This document shows, in pieces, positions 29,173-38,451 of a stretch of DNA of 64,000 bases. Below the pieces are notes generated by a model. The model ran no database searches. It saw nothing but the letters and a program-made list of their open reading frames with translations, and was not told where the DNA came from. This stretch comes from Actinomycetota bacterium (GTDB lineage: Bacteria > Actinomycetota > Actinomycetes > S36-B12): NCBI GenBank assembly GCA_016717115.1, contig JADKGE010000001.1, positions 62,001 to 126,000 of the forward strand. Reading direction: 5' to 3'. Made by a program: the position numbers and the translations under genes. The stretch's first letter is position 1. Every line of letters starts with the position of its first letter.

Positions 29173-30527
29173 CCATGCGCGCACTCGAGATCGTCGCGGT
29201 CGAGGGGATCGGACGCATCGCGGACGGCGATGACCTTGCCGCCATCGTCATCGACGCGCTCGCGTCGGCCCCCTGGCCCGGCGGTCGCACCGGCATCGCC
29301 GACGGCGACATCGTGGTCATCACCAGCAAGGTCGTGGCGAAGGCCGAGGGTCGGGTCATCGTGGCTCGCAGCCGCGACGCCGCGATCGACGACGAGACCG
29401 TCCGGGTCGTCGCCACCAAGGTCACCCCCCGCGGAACGACGCGCATCGTGCAGAACCGGCAGGGCCTGGTGCTGGCGGCCGCTGGCGTCGACGCCAGCAA
29501 TGTCGAGCCCGGGCACGTGGTCCTGCTTCCCGTCGATCCCGACGAGTCGGCCCGGCGCATCAGGGGGCGCATCCACGCCGCCACGGGCGCGCGCGTGGGG
29601 GTGATCATCACCGACACCCTGGGCCGGCCTTGGCGGCTGGGGGTCGCCGACGCCGCCATCGGGGTTGCCGGCGTGCAGGTGCTCGACGACCACACGGGAC
29701 GGGTCGACGGCTTCGGCCGGACGCTCGAGATGACAGTGGTCGCCATCGCCGACGAGATCGCGTCGGCCACCGATCTGGTGAAGGGCAAGATCGGCGGCAG
29801 CCCGGTCGCGATGGTGCGCGGCCTGGCCGACCGCGTCACGGACGACGACGGTCCCGGTGCCGCGGCGGCCGTCCGTCCGCTGGACGAGGACCTGTTCTCC
29901 CTCGGCACCAAGGAGGCGGTGGCCGAGGGCCGGCGTGGCGCCCCCTTCGCCCGGCGCACGATCCGCGCCTTCACCGACGAGGCTGTCCCCGACGACGCGC
30001 TGCGGGCGGCTGTGGCCGCTGCGGTGAGCGCCCCCGCGCCACACCACACCGAGCCATGGCGATTCATCGCCCTTCGCGCCGGCGTCGAGCGCGAGGCGCT
30101 GCTCGACGCGATGCGGGACCGCTGGGCCGAGGACCTTTCGCAGGTCGACGGATACGACGCGCCGGCGATCGAACGCCGCATCGCCCGCGGACGGGTGCTG
30201 CGCGACGCACCCGTCATCGTGCTGGCCTTCCTCGACCTCGCCGACGCCGCGCACCCTTACCCGGACGTGCGTCGCCGAGGCTTCGAGCGGGACCTGTTCG
30301 TCGTCGCGGGCGGAGCGGCGGTGCAGAACCTGATGGTGGCCCTGGCCGCCGACGGATGGGGCTCCGCTTGGATCTCCTCGACGCTCTTCTGCCCCGAGAC
30401 GGTGCGGGCGGCGCTGGACCTGCCCGACTCGTGGCAGCCGTTGGGTGCCGTGGCGGTGGGCCGCGCGGCCGTATCGCCGCCCCAACGAGGCCCCCGGGAC
30501 CTTTCCCGGTTCCTCGACCTTCGGTAG
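29169..30527 (+). CDS. fbiB: Coenzyme F420:L-glutamate ligase FbiB (bifunctional)
   Basis: Two-domain enzyme of 452 aa. The N-terminal part (about 1-245) is the F420-0:gamma-glutamyl ligase (CofE-like; DIVVITSKVVAKAEGR, TDTLGRPWRLGVADAAIG). The C-terminal part (about 250-450) is an FMN-binding nitroreductase-fold domain (FARRTIRAFTDEAVPDD), which in mycobacteria extends the glutamate tail and reduces dehydro-F420-0. The GTG at 29169 (VTMRALEIVAVEG) overlaps the fbiA stop by 4 bases; ATG 29175 is an alternative start. Length matches the mycobacterial enzyme (about 450 aa). Confidence 0.95.
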   Translation: MTMRALEIVAVEGIGRIADGDDLAAIVIDALASAPWPGGRTGIADGDIVVITSKVVAKAEGRVIVARSRDAAIDDETVRVVATKVTPRGTTRIVQNRQGLVLAAAGVDASNVEPGHVVLLPVDPDESARRIRGRIHAATGARVGVIITDTLGRPWRLGVADAAIGVAGVQVLDDHTGRVDGFGRTLEMTVVAIADEIASATDLVKGKIGGSPVAMVRGLADRVTDDDGPGAAAAVRPLDEDLFSLGTKEAVAEGRRGAPFARRTIRAFTDEAVPDDALRAAVAAAVSAPAPHHTEPWRFIALRAGVEREALLDAMRDRWAEDLSQVDGYDAPAIERRIARGRVLRDAPVIVLAFLDLADAAHPYPDVRRRGFERDLFVVAGGAAVQNLMVALAADGWGSAWISSTLFCPETVRAALDLPDSWQPLGAVAVGRAAVSPPQRGPRDLSRFLDLR

Positions 30528-30545
30528 GCGCGCCGGGGCTGGGCC

Positions 30546-32243
30546 CTAACCCTCGGTGATGTCGCGGCGATGGAAGGCGACGAGCCCGATGAACAGCAGC
30601 GCCAGGCCGATGACGGTCATCACGACCCCCGAGGTGGCGGCCCAGGGCACCATCGGGACCCACGCGAGATGAGTGAAGGGCGACAGGTCCAGCACCCATG
30701 ACGGCCACTGGAGGGCCGGTCCCACCATGGCAAGGACGAACCAGACGACGGTCAGCGTGACGGGGATGGCCGTCGTGGCCCGGGGCAGCAGCCCGAAGCA
30801 GGCGACGGCGAGTCCACCGACGAGTACAACCAAGGGGATCGTGTTGAGCACGGATTTCAGGGCGTCAGCCCAGGAAATCCCGGCCGCGCCCGACGCGACG
30901 ACGCCGATCCACAGTGCCGTGCCGCTGACCACGAGAAGGACGAGCCCGCCGAGGAACGCGAGCGCGGCGTGGCCGCTGAGCCACCGCAACCTCGAGACGG
31001 GTCGGGCGAGCACGGCTTCCGCGCGCCCGGACTCCTCCTCCGCCCGGACCGAGCCCAGGCGCCAGGCGACGTGAAGGGCGACCGCGACGCCGAACATCGA
31101 TCCGAGCATCGCGAGGAATCCCAGCGTGTTCAGAGCCACGTCCATGCCGACGGAGGCCATGAGCTCCTGATACGACTGGTCGCCGGCGAGCCACTCGACC
31201 ATCGTGCCGATGAGGGAGCCCATGACGAGGGCGAAGCCGGCGAGCGCGACGACCCAGCCGAGCAGAACGCCACGGTTGCTGCGCCAAGCGAAGTCGGTGG
31301 GCCCCCCGAGGTGACGCAGACGAGCCGCCCGGCCGGCCTCACGGGACAGCAGCGCGCCTCCGGTGTCGCGGCGCCCGCGGAGAAGGACCGCGACGCCCGC
31401 AAGCAGCGCGGGCACGACGACCAGAGGGAGCAGGGCCCGCAGATCGGGGTCGCCGTACGGCTTGAGCTCGTCCAGCCAGCCCAGCGGGGTCAGCCAGCGC
31501 ACCCACGACCGCGCGTCGGCGCTGTTGCCGAGCATCCGAAGCACGTACGCCACGGCGAGAACCCCAGCGGCCAGGGCCGCGGCGCGACGCCGCACGTCCA
31601 CCAACTGCGAGGTGATCGCGGCGGTCGCGACGAACGTCGCCGTGACGCCGATCAGCGCCGCTCCGAGCAGCACCGATGGGGCGATCCCCGTGCCCGCGAC
31701 GACCATGGCCAGCGCGACCGCGACCCCGAGAAGGAGCGCCACGCCGCCGAGCACGGACAGGACCACGGTGGTGAGCGTCGACGCCCGCACGGGGCCGGCC
31801 AGCAACTGGTCAGTGCGTTCGAGGTCCTCCTCGCCGCGAAGCAGTCGTGTCGTGGTGAGGATCGCCCATACGGCGAGCAGGGCTTGGATGAACCAGCCTG
31901 CGTCCCAGACCGCGAAGCCGCCAGCCGTGTCGAGGGCGACCGGGGAGCCCTGCATCATCCGCACGGCGGGGTTGTCCTCGAACATCTGGAACTGCAGCGG
32001 CGAGACACCGTTCGGGTAGACCCTGCGGAAGGTCGCCACCTCCAAGAGCATGTACACCGCTCCGGCCACCACGAGCAGGCCGGCCGAGCGGCGGGTCTGC
32101 CGGACGGTCAGGGCCGCGACCGCGCGGCACGGGCGGGCGGCGCGTGGGGGCGAGGCATCACCTCGACGACGGGCGCGAGACGCATGGGCTCGCTCCGTCA
32201 AGCCATGGGGATGACGGAGCTGCGCGTGCGCGGGGGCACTCAT
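30546..32243 (-). CDS. ABC-2-type transporter permease (two-half, polytopic)
   Basis: Membrane protein of 565 aa with about 12 hydrophobic helices in two halves, the usual layout of large ABC-2-type exporter permeases (for example the TetR-linked antibiotic-resistance exporters of actinobacteria). The first about 45 residues are basic and not conserved-looking. It overlaps the ATP-binding gene (32240-33187) by 4 bases (ATGA) and forms an operon with it. Substrate is unknown; drug or lipid export is most likely by family resemblance. Convergent with fbiB, with 18 bp between stops and no clear hairpin. Confidence 0.88.
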   Translation of the reverse strand: MSAPAHAQLRHPHGLTERAHASRARRRGDASPPRAARPCRAVAALTVRQTRRSAGLLVVAGAVYMLLEVATFRRVYPNGVSPLQFQMFEDNPAVRMMQGSPVALDTAGGFAVWDAGWFIQALLAVWAILTTTRLLRGEEDLERTDQLLAGPVRASTLTTVVLSVLGGVALLLGVAVALAMVVAGTGIAPSVLLGAALIGVTATFVATAAITSQLVDVRRRAAALAAGVLAVAYVLRMLGNSADARSWVRWLTPLGWLDELKPYGDPDLRALLPLVVVPALLAGVAVLLRGRRDTGGALLSREAGRAARLRHLGGPTDFAWRSNRGVLLGWVVALAGFALVMGSLIGTMVEWLAGDQSYQELMASVGMDVALNTLGFLAMLGSMFGVAVALHVAWRLGSVRAEEESGRAEAVLARPVSRLRWLSGHAALAFLGGLVLLVVSGTALWIGVVASGAAGISWADALKSVLNTIPLVVLVGGLAVACFGLLPRATTAIPVTLTVVWFVLAMVGPALQWPSWVLDLSPFTHLAWVPMVPWAATSGVVMTVIGLALLFIGLVAFHRRDITEG

Positions 32244-33187
32244 GGCCGGTCGTCCGGTCCGGGCACCGACGCACCATGCGCGGCCGCGACGGCGTCGCGT
32301 TGCGTCGCGCTGGTCTCGTAGTACGTCAGGAAGATCTGCTCGAGGGTCGGAGCATGACTGTGCAGGCGGTTGATCCCGGCAGCGCCGAGGCGCATGAGGA
32401 CGTCACCAGGGGAGCCACTGACGGTGACGCGCACTCCCCCGGTCATCGGCTCGACGCCGAGCACGCCGTCGAGGTCGTCGAGGTTCGGCACGGGACCGTC
32501 CAAGGATGCCTCGAGCACCGTCGCGGTCAGGCGCCGCAGATCCTCGAGCGCCGCGACCTCGACGAGCGCTCCCGCGCGCAGGATGGCGACTCGAGCGCAG
32601 ACATCCTCGACCTCGTCGAGCAGGTGGGAGGACAAGAACACCGTCTGGCCGTCGGCCGCAGCCTCGCGGGCGAGCGCCTGGAACTCGGCCTCCATCAACG
32701 GGTCGAGGCCCACGGTGGGCTCATCGAGCATGAGGATGCTGGGCCGCGTCATGAACGCGGCGATCAGGGCGATCTTCTGCCGGTTGCCCTTCGAGTACGA
32801 GCGAGCCCGTCGGCTCGGGTCGACGTCGAAGCGCTCGATCAGCTGGTCGCGCAACCGGACGTCGACGCCGCCCGAGAGGTTGCCCAGCAGTACGAGGATC
32901 TCCTCACCGGTCAGGCTCGGCCACAGGGACACGTCGCCCGGGACGTAGCCGACGAGGCGATGCGCCTTCTCCACGTCGGACACCGGGACGCCCGACAGCC
33001 ACGCCTCTCCGCGCGTCGGCCGCAGGAGGCCGAGCAGCAGCTTGATGGTGGTCGACTTCCCGGCGCCGTTGGGACCGAGGAAGCCGAAGATCTCCCCTGG
33101 GGCCACCTCGAGGTCGAGCCCGTCGAGGGCGACGACGGTGCCGAAGTGCTTGGTGAGTCCGAGGGTCCGGATCGCTGCAGGTGCCAT
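32240..33187 (-). CDS. ABC transporter ATP-binding protein (intact)
   Basis: ATPase subunit of 315 aa partnering the permease downstream. All motifs are present: Walker A GPNGAGKST (about 40-48), signature YSKGNRQKIAL (Gly-rich, C-loop variant), Walker B LMLDEPTVGLDP and H-loop SSHLLDEVE. Residues about 225-300 are a C-terminal extension common in drug exporters. The ATG at 33187 (MAPAAIRTLGL) is preceded by AGGGAGG at 6 nt; a longer frame reaching 33430 has no such site. Contrast it with the degenerate ATPase at 44683-45507. Confidence 0.93.
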   Translation of the reverse strand: MAPAAIRTLGLTKHFGTVVALDGLDLEVAPGEIFGFLGPNGAGKSTTIKLLLGLLRPTRGEAWLSGVPVSDVEKAHRLVGYVPGDVSLWPSLTGEEILVLLGNLSGGVDVRLRDQLIERFDVDPSRRARSYSKGNRQKIALIAAFMTRPSILMLDEPTVGLDPLMEAEFQALAREAAADGQTVFLSSHLLDEVEDVCARVAILRAGALVEVAALEDLRRLTATVLEASLDGPVPNLDDLDGVLGVEPMTGGVRVTVSGSPGDVLMRLGAAGINRLHSHAPTLEQIFLTYYETSATQRDAVAAAHGASVPGPDDRP

Positions 33188-33428
33188 GGTGCGCCTCCCT
33201 GGGCGTGGCGCGGCGACAGCGCCGGCCTCGCGCTCGCACCTTTCAGGGTAGGCGAGGAGTCGCCGGGAGTCCGTCCGAGAGCGCGCGGGCTGGGAGGGTG
33301 GAACCGGTGATCGGCGCCGAGCCAGGCAGTGGTGATCGCGAGGTGTCGGCAGGACTCTTGACGATCCAACGGTGTGAGGAGTAGGCATTCGCAACGGAGC
33401 GCCGATGGCACGTGCGAGGAGAATCGAC

Positions 33429-33713
33429 ATGGTCGTTGCGGAGATCCGCGTGCTGAACGCCTCTAAGGCGGACTTCGACGCCTTCGATGTCGGCGTCTCT
33501 GGTGCTATCGAGGAGATGGGCGGTCCGCCGGAGGGACTCGTGACTCACGTCGTCCGGCCCGACGGCGACGGGTTCGTGATCTGCGATGTCTGGCGGACCC
33601 CGGAGGACCTTCGCCGGTTCAACGACGGCGTCCTCCTGCCGATGCTGGCCGCGGCCGGCCATGTCGTGAGCGACGAGCGGGTCTCACCCGTGTGGTCATA
33701 CGCCAGGCCGTAG
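33429..33713 (+). CDS. Small protein, possibly a dimeric alpha/beta-barrel (ABM-like) fold
   Basis: Protein of 94 aa of unknown function. The strand-helix-strand pattern (MVVAEIRVLN ... EGLVTHVVRPDGDGFVICDVWRTPEDLRRF ... LPMLAAAG) resembles antibiotic-biosynthesis-monooxygenase-type dimeric alpha/beta barrels, but no catalytic residues confirm this. The ATG at 33429 is chosen for the strong GAGGAG 8 nt upstream; an in-frame ATG at 33405 also has GGAG before it. It stands alone, and the 240-base gap on its left holds no other gene that I can support. A perfect 23-bp hairpin follows the stop. Confidence 0.65.
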   Translation: MVVAEIRVLNASKADFDAFDVGVSGAIEEMGGPPEGLVTHVVRPDGDGFVICDVWRTPEDLRRFNDGVLLPMLAAAGHVVSDERVSPVWSYARP

Positions 33714-33739
33714 CGCGAGGTCCTGTCGGAAGGGCTGCT

Positions 33740-33795
33740 GAGTGGCGGCTCGTGGCGGCCGATTCGAGCTCTTCGGCCGCCACGAGCCGCCACTC
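33740..33795. repeat. Perfect 23-bp inverted repeat between convergent genes
   Basis: Arms 33740-33762 and 33773-33795 pair with no mismatch; the 10-nt loop contains GAGCTC. It sits between a plus-strand stop (33713) and a minus-strand stop (33851), so it can end transcription both ways. The absence of a T-run and the very long stem leave open that it is a palindromic repeat element. Confidence 0.85.
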
Positions 33796-33850
33796 GACGG
33801 GGGGGCAGAGGGCAACTGGTTCTGCTTGGCCCGCGCGCACCTCTGACGAA

Positions 33851-34813
33851 CTAGCGGTGGCGATGGTCGCTGATCGTCGCGCGCGGCCCTCTCGCCGGAC
33901 GGCTGATGCCCGACAGCTCGACCAGTCGCTGGATCCGCTGGCGGTGACCGGCGAACGGCGCAAGGAGCTCGGCCATCTGGTCGTCGTCGCCATCGGTTCG
34001 ACCGGTGAAGACGTAGACCACCTGTACGGCGAGGTGGAAGTCGCCGAACGACACCGCGTCGGCGTCGCCCAAGGCCCGTGCCGCCGTCTCGGCCACGGTC
34101 CACTGCCCGACGCCGTCGATCGATCGCAGCCGTCGTCGCGCCTGATCCAGCGGCAGCACCGAGCACTGCTCGATCCGCCCAGCGGCCGCTGCGACGCGCA
34201 GCGCCGTCGCCGACTGATGCGGCTGGACACCCCAGCGGTGCCACCTCCACGACGGCACCAGGCCGATCGCCTTCGGCTCCGGGAAGACGTGCATCGCCCG
34301 TGGCGTCGGGCCCGGGGCCGGCTCCCCGACCTCCCGCACCAACGTCGACCAGGAGCGCCTGGACTCCACACCGGTGACCTTCTGCTCGAACACGGCCGCC
34401 ACCAGCGCCTCGAGCACGCGCATGCTTCGCGGCACGCGCCACCGCTCGTGGTACCTGTGCCACACCGGCACGAGCGCGGGTGGCAGGTCCTCGTGAGGGA
34501 ATCCGGCCCAGTCGTCGGCCGACCCCAGGAGGGCAGGAACCGACTCGATGGCCCAGCCCGCCCCCGGGCCCCAAGCCGAGCCATGCACCACGTTCGAGCC
34601 AGACCCCTCCCGATCGCTGGTGGTCAGTCGGAGGGTGGCCGGACCGTCGGGTGTGCGAGATGTGCGCCAATGGGCGCCACCAGGCTCGACGTGCACCGTC
34701 GGGTCATGACGTCCTCGGGCGAACGGCCCGAGGACAGCGGCGAGGTCGACGCGGTACGGCGCCGGCCAGTCGACCTGCCGGTCAGGAGTCGGAGGAGAAC
34801 CGGACGCAGCCAT
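33851..34813 (-). CDS. HhH-GPD DNA glycosylase, AlkA-like
   Basis: DNA base-excision enzyme of about 320 aa. The C-terminal half has the helix-hairpin-helix (RSIDGVGQWTVAETAAR) followed by the Gly/Pro-rich loop and Asp of SFGDFHLA, which supplies the catalytic Asp of the HhH-GPD superfamily. The N-terminal part (about 30-120) matches the AlkA N domain in outline. It most likely removes alkylated purines such as 3-methyladenine. ATG 34813 is used; an open frame extends to 34846. The first bases overlap the end of manC. In M. tuberculosis this locus does not hold a glycosylase, so it is probably an insertion here. Confidence 0.85.
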   Translation of the reverse strand: MAASGSPPTPDRQVDWPAPYRVDLAAVLGPFARGRHDPTVHVEPGGAHWRTSRTPDGPATLRLTTSDREGSGSNVVHGSAWGPGAGWAIESVPALLGSADDWAGFPHEDLPPALVPVWHRYHERWRVPRSMRVLEALVAAVFEQKVTGVESRRSWSTLVREVGEPAPGPTPRAMHVFPEPKAIGLVPSWRWHRWGVQPHQSATALRVAAAAGRIEQCSVLPLDQARRRLRSIDGVGQWTVAETAARALGDADAVSFGDFHLAVQVVYVFTGRTDGDDDQMAELLAPFAGHRQRIQRLVELSGISRPARGPRATISDHRHR

Positions 34814-35858
34814 CGGCCAGTTCCGCGCCCGGCCACACGCGGGCACCGCTCAGCAGCTCGTTGCCGCGGCCGATGACGGCTCCGTCGCCGATGACGACGC
34901 CGCGCAGCACCGTCCCGGCCCCGATCACCGCACCCACGCCGACGATGCTGCCGATCACGTGCGCCCCCTCCGCGATCCGAGCCCCGTCGAAAAGGACCGA
35001 GCCGTTGACGACGGCGCCATCGGAGACCACCGCGTCGCGGCCCACGACGGAACCGCCATGCACCTGCGCCGAGGACGCGATGCTGGCCCCCGGGAGGGCG
35101 AGGAAGTCGCCGTGACGGGGCACGGCCGGTGAGGGTGCGGCGCCGAGGACGAGGTCGCAGGAGCCCTGGACGAAGGCGAGCGGAGTGCCGAGGTCGAGCC
35201 AGTAGCCGCGGTCGACGACGGCGGTCACCAGCGCACCCGCCTCGAGGAGCCCCGGGAACGTCTCGCGTTCGACCGAGACGGGCCGACCGGCCGGGATGGC
35301 ATCGATGATGCTGCGCTTGAACACGTAGCAGCCGGCGTTGATGTTGTTGGTGACGATCTCCTCGTCGGTGGTCGGCTTCTCGAGGAAGGCGAGCACGCGA
35401 CCCGAGAGGTCGGTCGGGACCAGTCCGTAGGCTCGCGGGTCCTCGACCGGCGTCAGGTACAAGGTCACGTCGCTCGACGTGGCCTGGTGATGATCGACCA
35501 GCCCGCGGATGTCCACCCCCGTCAGCACGTCGCCGTTGAAGACCAGCACCGACTCGTCGGGTCCGCTCTCCAGGTACGGCAGCGCATGGCGGATCGCGCC
35601 ACCGGTGCCGAGGGGCTCGTCCTCGGTGGCGATGACGATCTCGATGCCGAGGTCCGCCTCGTCCATGAAGTCGCGGAACACCTCGGCCCGGTAGGACGTC
35701 GCCAGGACGATGCGCGTCACACCGGCGTCTCGCGCCCGCGTGATCTGGTGCACGGTGAAGGGCACGCCGCCCACGGGCAGCATCGGCTTGGGGGTGTTGA
35801 TGGTGAGCGGACGGAGGCGGGTTCCCTGTCCTCCGACGAGCAGCACGGCTTCGGTCAC
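34782..35858 (-). CDS. manC: Mannose-1-phosphate guanylyltransferase (sugar nucleotidyltransferase with hexapeptide repeats)
   Basis: Nucleotidyltransferase of 358 aa, probably making GDP-mannose from mannose-1-phosphate and GTP. The Rossmann-like domain (about 1-230) has LVGGQGTRLRPLT, the signature loop, and NGDVL with the metal-binding Asp; the C-terminal part (about 260-355) is a left-handed beta-helix of hexapeptide repeats (IGAGTVL, IGDGAVIG). Location and domain order match Rv3264c. GTG 35858 is chosen: a CACCCT -10-like hexamer lies 6 nt upstream, and the longer frame begins with TTG. Nucleotide choice (GDP rather than dTDP or UDP) is inferred from synteny and manA/manB. Confidence 0.88.
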   Translation of the reverse strand: MTEAVLLVGGQGTRLRPLTINTPKPMLPVGGVPFTVHQITRARDAGVTRIVLATSYRAEVFRDFMDEADLGIEIVIATEDEPLGTGGAIRHALPYLESGPDESVLVFNGDVLTGVDIRGLVDHHQATSSDVTLYLTPVEDPRAYGLVPTDLSGRVLAFLEKPTTDEEIVTNNINAGCYVFKRSIIDAIPAGRPVSVERETFPGLLEAGALVTAVVDRGYWLDLGTPLAFVQGSCDLVLGAAPSPAVPRHGDFLALPGASIASSAQVHGGSVVGRDAVVSDGAVVNGSVLFDGARIAEGAHVIGSIVGVGAVIGAGTVLRGVVIGDGAVIGRGNELLSGARVWPGAELADGCVRFSSDS

Positions 35859-35882
35859 GGGGCAAGGGTGCCACACGGCCAA

Positions 35883-35888
35883 TAGATT
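35883..35888 (+). promoter_or_regulatory. -10 element (TAGATT) of the TIGR03089 gene
   Basis: TANNNT hexamer followed by 6 nt and then the GTG at 35895; a leaderless transcript is expected. It lies between two divergent genes. Confidence 0.55.
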
Positions 35889-35894
35889 GACGCC

Positions 35895-36644
35895 GTGAGC
35901 GACATCTGGACGCTGCTTCAGGCGCGCAAGCGCGGCGACCCCGGTGCACCGCTGGTCACCTTCGTCGACGGCGACAGGAGGGAGCGCGTCGAGCTGTCGG
36001 TCACATCGCTCGAGAACGCAGCGGCGAAGATCGCCAATGCCCTGCGATCGGAGTACGACCTCGAACCGGGGTCAACGGTGGCCGCCCACGTCCCGGTGCA
36101 CTGGCAGCGGGCCGCCTGGTGCGCAGGCATCTGGACGGCCGGCTGTGTGCTCGTCCTTGACGAGGACCCCGCCGCGGACCCGGCTGCTCCGATCGACCTG
36201 ACGGTCTCCGGGCCTGAGGAGGCCGTGAGCCTGGCGGCCGAGGACCGCTCCCCCCTCGCCGTGGTGTCCCTGCATCCGTTCGGACTGCCCATCGGGGAGG
36301 CCCTTCCCGTCGGCGCCGATGACGCCACCTTGACGGTGCGGCTCCAGCCGGACGCCTACCTGTTCGAGCCTCCGGACGGCCTCCTTCCGGCCCTGCGGAC
36401 GCCGACGCTGGGCGGGCTGTCGGCAGCCGAGGTGCTGGACCTGGCACACCAGAGGGCCGCGGCGTGGGGCCTGACCGAGGGGGGCGTGCTCCTGGCCGGC
36501 GCCGGCCTCGACGAGACGGACGCCTGGCTCGCCGCCATCGCGGTGCCCGTGGCCCTGCGCGCGTCGGTCGTCCTCACGACCGGGTCGATCGACGAGGCGG
36601 CCGTCGTCGCCGCCGAGCACGTGAGCGCTATCGCCGGACCGTGA
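35895..36644 (+). CDS. TIGR03089-family protein (truncated adenylate-forming-like)
   Basis: Protein of 249 aa resembling the TIGR03089 family, which looks like a fragment of the AMP-binding (acyl-CoA synthetase) fold: LVTFVDGDRRERVELS, LENAAAKIANAL and the long run of short strands and helices through WCAGIWTAGCVLV. The family lacks the ATP-binding loop and the catalytic C-terminal subdomain, and its role is unknown. It is divergent from manC, in the same neighbourhood as other actinobacteria. The 3' end overlaps the convergent SpoIID-like gene by 17 bp. Confidence 0.8.
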   Translation: MSDIWTLLQARKRGDPGAPLVTFVDGDRRERVELSVTSLENAAAKIANALRSEYDLEPGSTVAAHVPVHWQRAAWCAGIWTAGCVLVLDEDPAADPAAPIDLTVSGPEEAVSLAAEDRSPLAVVSLHPFGLPIGEALPVGADDATLTVRLQPDAYLFEPPDGLLPALRTPTLGGLSAAEVLDLAHQRAAAWGLTEGGVLLAGAGLDETDAWLAAIAVPVALRASVVLTTGSIDEAAVVAAEHVSAIAGP

Positions 36645-38340
36645 CCGTGAACTGGGGGCTCACGCCGACGACGGCGCCCTTCTTCACGACCAGCACGCGG
36701 AAGGTACCGGTCGTCCCCGGACGCTTCGCCTTCTTGATGACGAAGCGGTAGCGGCCCTTCGCGCTGGTCGTCGTCGTCTGCATCGTCTTCCACTGCCCAT
36801 CGACCAGCGACTGGCGCCATGCCTGGAGCCGGGCCTTGGCCGGGCGCACGACTCCCACGACCTTGTACCGCTTGCCCGCCTTGGTCGTGACGGCCGACGG
36901 GGTGAGGAGCGACACGACACGGGGGGTCACGGTCGGCACTGGCGCAGGGGCGGGAGCAGGCGCCGGCACCGCGACGGGTGCAGGAGCGGGGGCGGCCGGG
37001 GCCGGGGCTGGGGCGGCACCGGGCAACGGCGCTCCAGGGGCGCCGCCGATCGTCAGCACGTAGTACGAGCGCAGACCGAGAGCGCTCTGGAACTGCCCGC
37101 CGGAGCGGGTGACGACGGATCCGTCGGCGGCCGTGCCGCTCACGGTCCTGATGGCACCGGACGTCAGTCGCTCGGTGACCTCCACCTTGACGACCGCGCC
37201 CACACCGAACACCTTGGCCATCTGCGACTGGGAGACCTCGACGGTCCATGAGCGGTAGGGGTTCGCGTCGACCTGCATGTACGGATCGGGCACGCTGACG
37301 GCGTACGGCAGGTCCCCACCCCACACGTCCTTGACCGACTGCGTGGCCCCGCCACTCGATGCGCTGTAGAACGCGCTGATGGGCTTGCCGTCGAAGAGGA
37401 CGGCCAGGCCGGTGGTCTCCGACGCGATCGTCGCGTTCACCGCATCGACCCAGTTCTGCCCCTGGGCCGCACTGGCCTTGCCCCAGCCGGTGAACGTCTG
37501 GTCGTAGTAGGGACCACCACCGTCGTCCATGTGGCACGAGCATCCCTGCCGCACGCCACGGGCGACCTTGCTCAGTGCGTACGAGCGCGCCGCGAGCACC
37601 TGCGCCTGCAGCGCGGCACCGGGCCACGAGCTGGACACCTCGGAGATCCCGTACAGGTACTCGTCGTGGATGCGAACCACGTTCACGGCGTTGAGTCGCA
37701 TGCCCGCGGACGTCAACACGGGGACGACCTCCAGGAAGCCGTATCGGTAACGGTGACCAGGAGAGTCCAGCGACGTGTTCGGACCTCCGACGTCGAGCAG
37801 CGTGGCGCCACCGACCGCGGTGCCCGGGGCGCGGGTCCCCGCCCAGCGCACCGTGACGGTCGGGGCAACCCCCAGGTCGGTCTTCTCGGCGCCGGTGACC
37901 TTCTGGACCGACACGTTGGCGCCGTCGAGCGCGAACCTGAACTCGTCGGCGGGACCGCCGACCACCACGACAGGCCCGATGGTCACCTCGACCGCCCCGC
38001 CCGTTGGATCGAGTGGCTCCGAGCGAGCCTTCACGGACGAGACCTGGTTCAGGAGGTTGATCCGGGCGTCCATGTCGTCCTGGACGGGCGTCACGTTCGT
38101 CCCCGTGTAGTAGTGCGTGACGATGCCGGCGGCGTCGAAGCCGGCCTTGGCCATGCCGTAGGCACCCCATTGCGACATCCCCACCCCGTGCCCGAAGCCG
38201 GCACCGACCACGGGGAAGCTTGCCGGCGGCGCGGTCGGGTCGACGGGCGCGTCCTCGGCCGACACCGAGGGCGCGAGGGCGGTCGCGGCGAGCAGGGCGG
38301 CCACCACGAAGGGGGCCACGACGAGGCGCCGGACGGTCAC
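36628..38340 (-). CDS. SpoIID/LytB-domain secreted protein
   Basis: Secreted protein of 570 aa. A Sec signal peptide covers about residues 1-28 (ending LAPSVSA), then a SpoIID domain to about residue 390 (GAGFGHGVGMSQWGAYGMAKAG; YLYGISEVSSSWPGAALQAQ; FYSASSGG). In Clostridium and Bacillus such domains are lytic transglycosylases or amidase activators acting on peptidoglycan; in this non-sporulating type of organism the job is unknown but a wall role is likely. A Pro/Ala-rich linker (about 440-475) leads to a C-terminal beta-rich domain with RFVIKKAKRPG. GTG 38340 follows AAGGAG at 7 nt; the frame to 38433 is not used. Confidence 0.88.
   Translation of the reverse strand: MTVRRLVVAPFVVAALLAATALAPSVSAEDAPVDPTAPPASFPVVGAGFGHGVGMSQWGAYGMAKAGFDAAGIVTHYYTGTNVTPVQDDMDARINLLNQVSSVKARSEPLDPTGGAVEVTIGPVVVVGGPADEFRFALDGANVSVQKVTGAEKTDLGVAPTVTVRWAGTRAPGTAVGGATLLDVGGPNTSLDSPGHRYRYGFLEVVPVLTSAGMRLNAVNVVRIHDEYLYGISEVSSSWPGAALQAQVLAARSYALSKVARGVRQGCSCHMDDGGGPYYDQTFTGWGKASAAQGQNWVDAVNATIASETTGLAVLFDGKPISAFYSASSGGATQSVKDVWGGDLPYAVSVPDPYMQVDANPYRSWTVEVSQSQMAKVFGVGAVVKVEVTERLTSGAIRTVSGTAADGSVVTRSGGQFQSALGLRSYYVLTIGGAPGAPLPGAAPAPAPAAPAPAPVAVPAPAPAPAPVPTVTPRVVSLLTPSAVTTKAGKRYKVVGVVRPAKARLQAWRQSLVDGQWKTMQTTTTSAKGRYRFVIKKAKRPGTTGTFRVLVVKKGAVVGVSPQFTVTVRR
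36939..37022. repeat. GC-rich repeat coding for the Pro/Ala linker of the SpoIID-like protein
   Basis: Degenerate GGGGC/GGAGC units on the plus strand that read as alternating Ala-Pro on the coding strand; typical of flexible wall-spanning linkers and prone to length change. Confidence 0.75.
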
Positions 38341-38451
38341 CACTGGGCTCCTTGAGACGTCGGAACAGCATGCGAACGCCCCGCGGACGCCCACCGTGGT
38401 TCCACGGTGCCACAGAACCGCGAACTTTGCCATTTCCCACGAGCCTCATTA

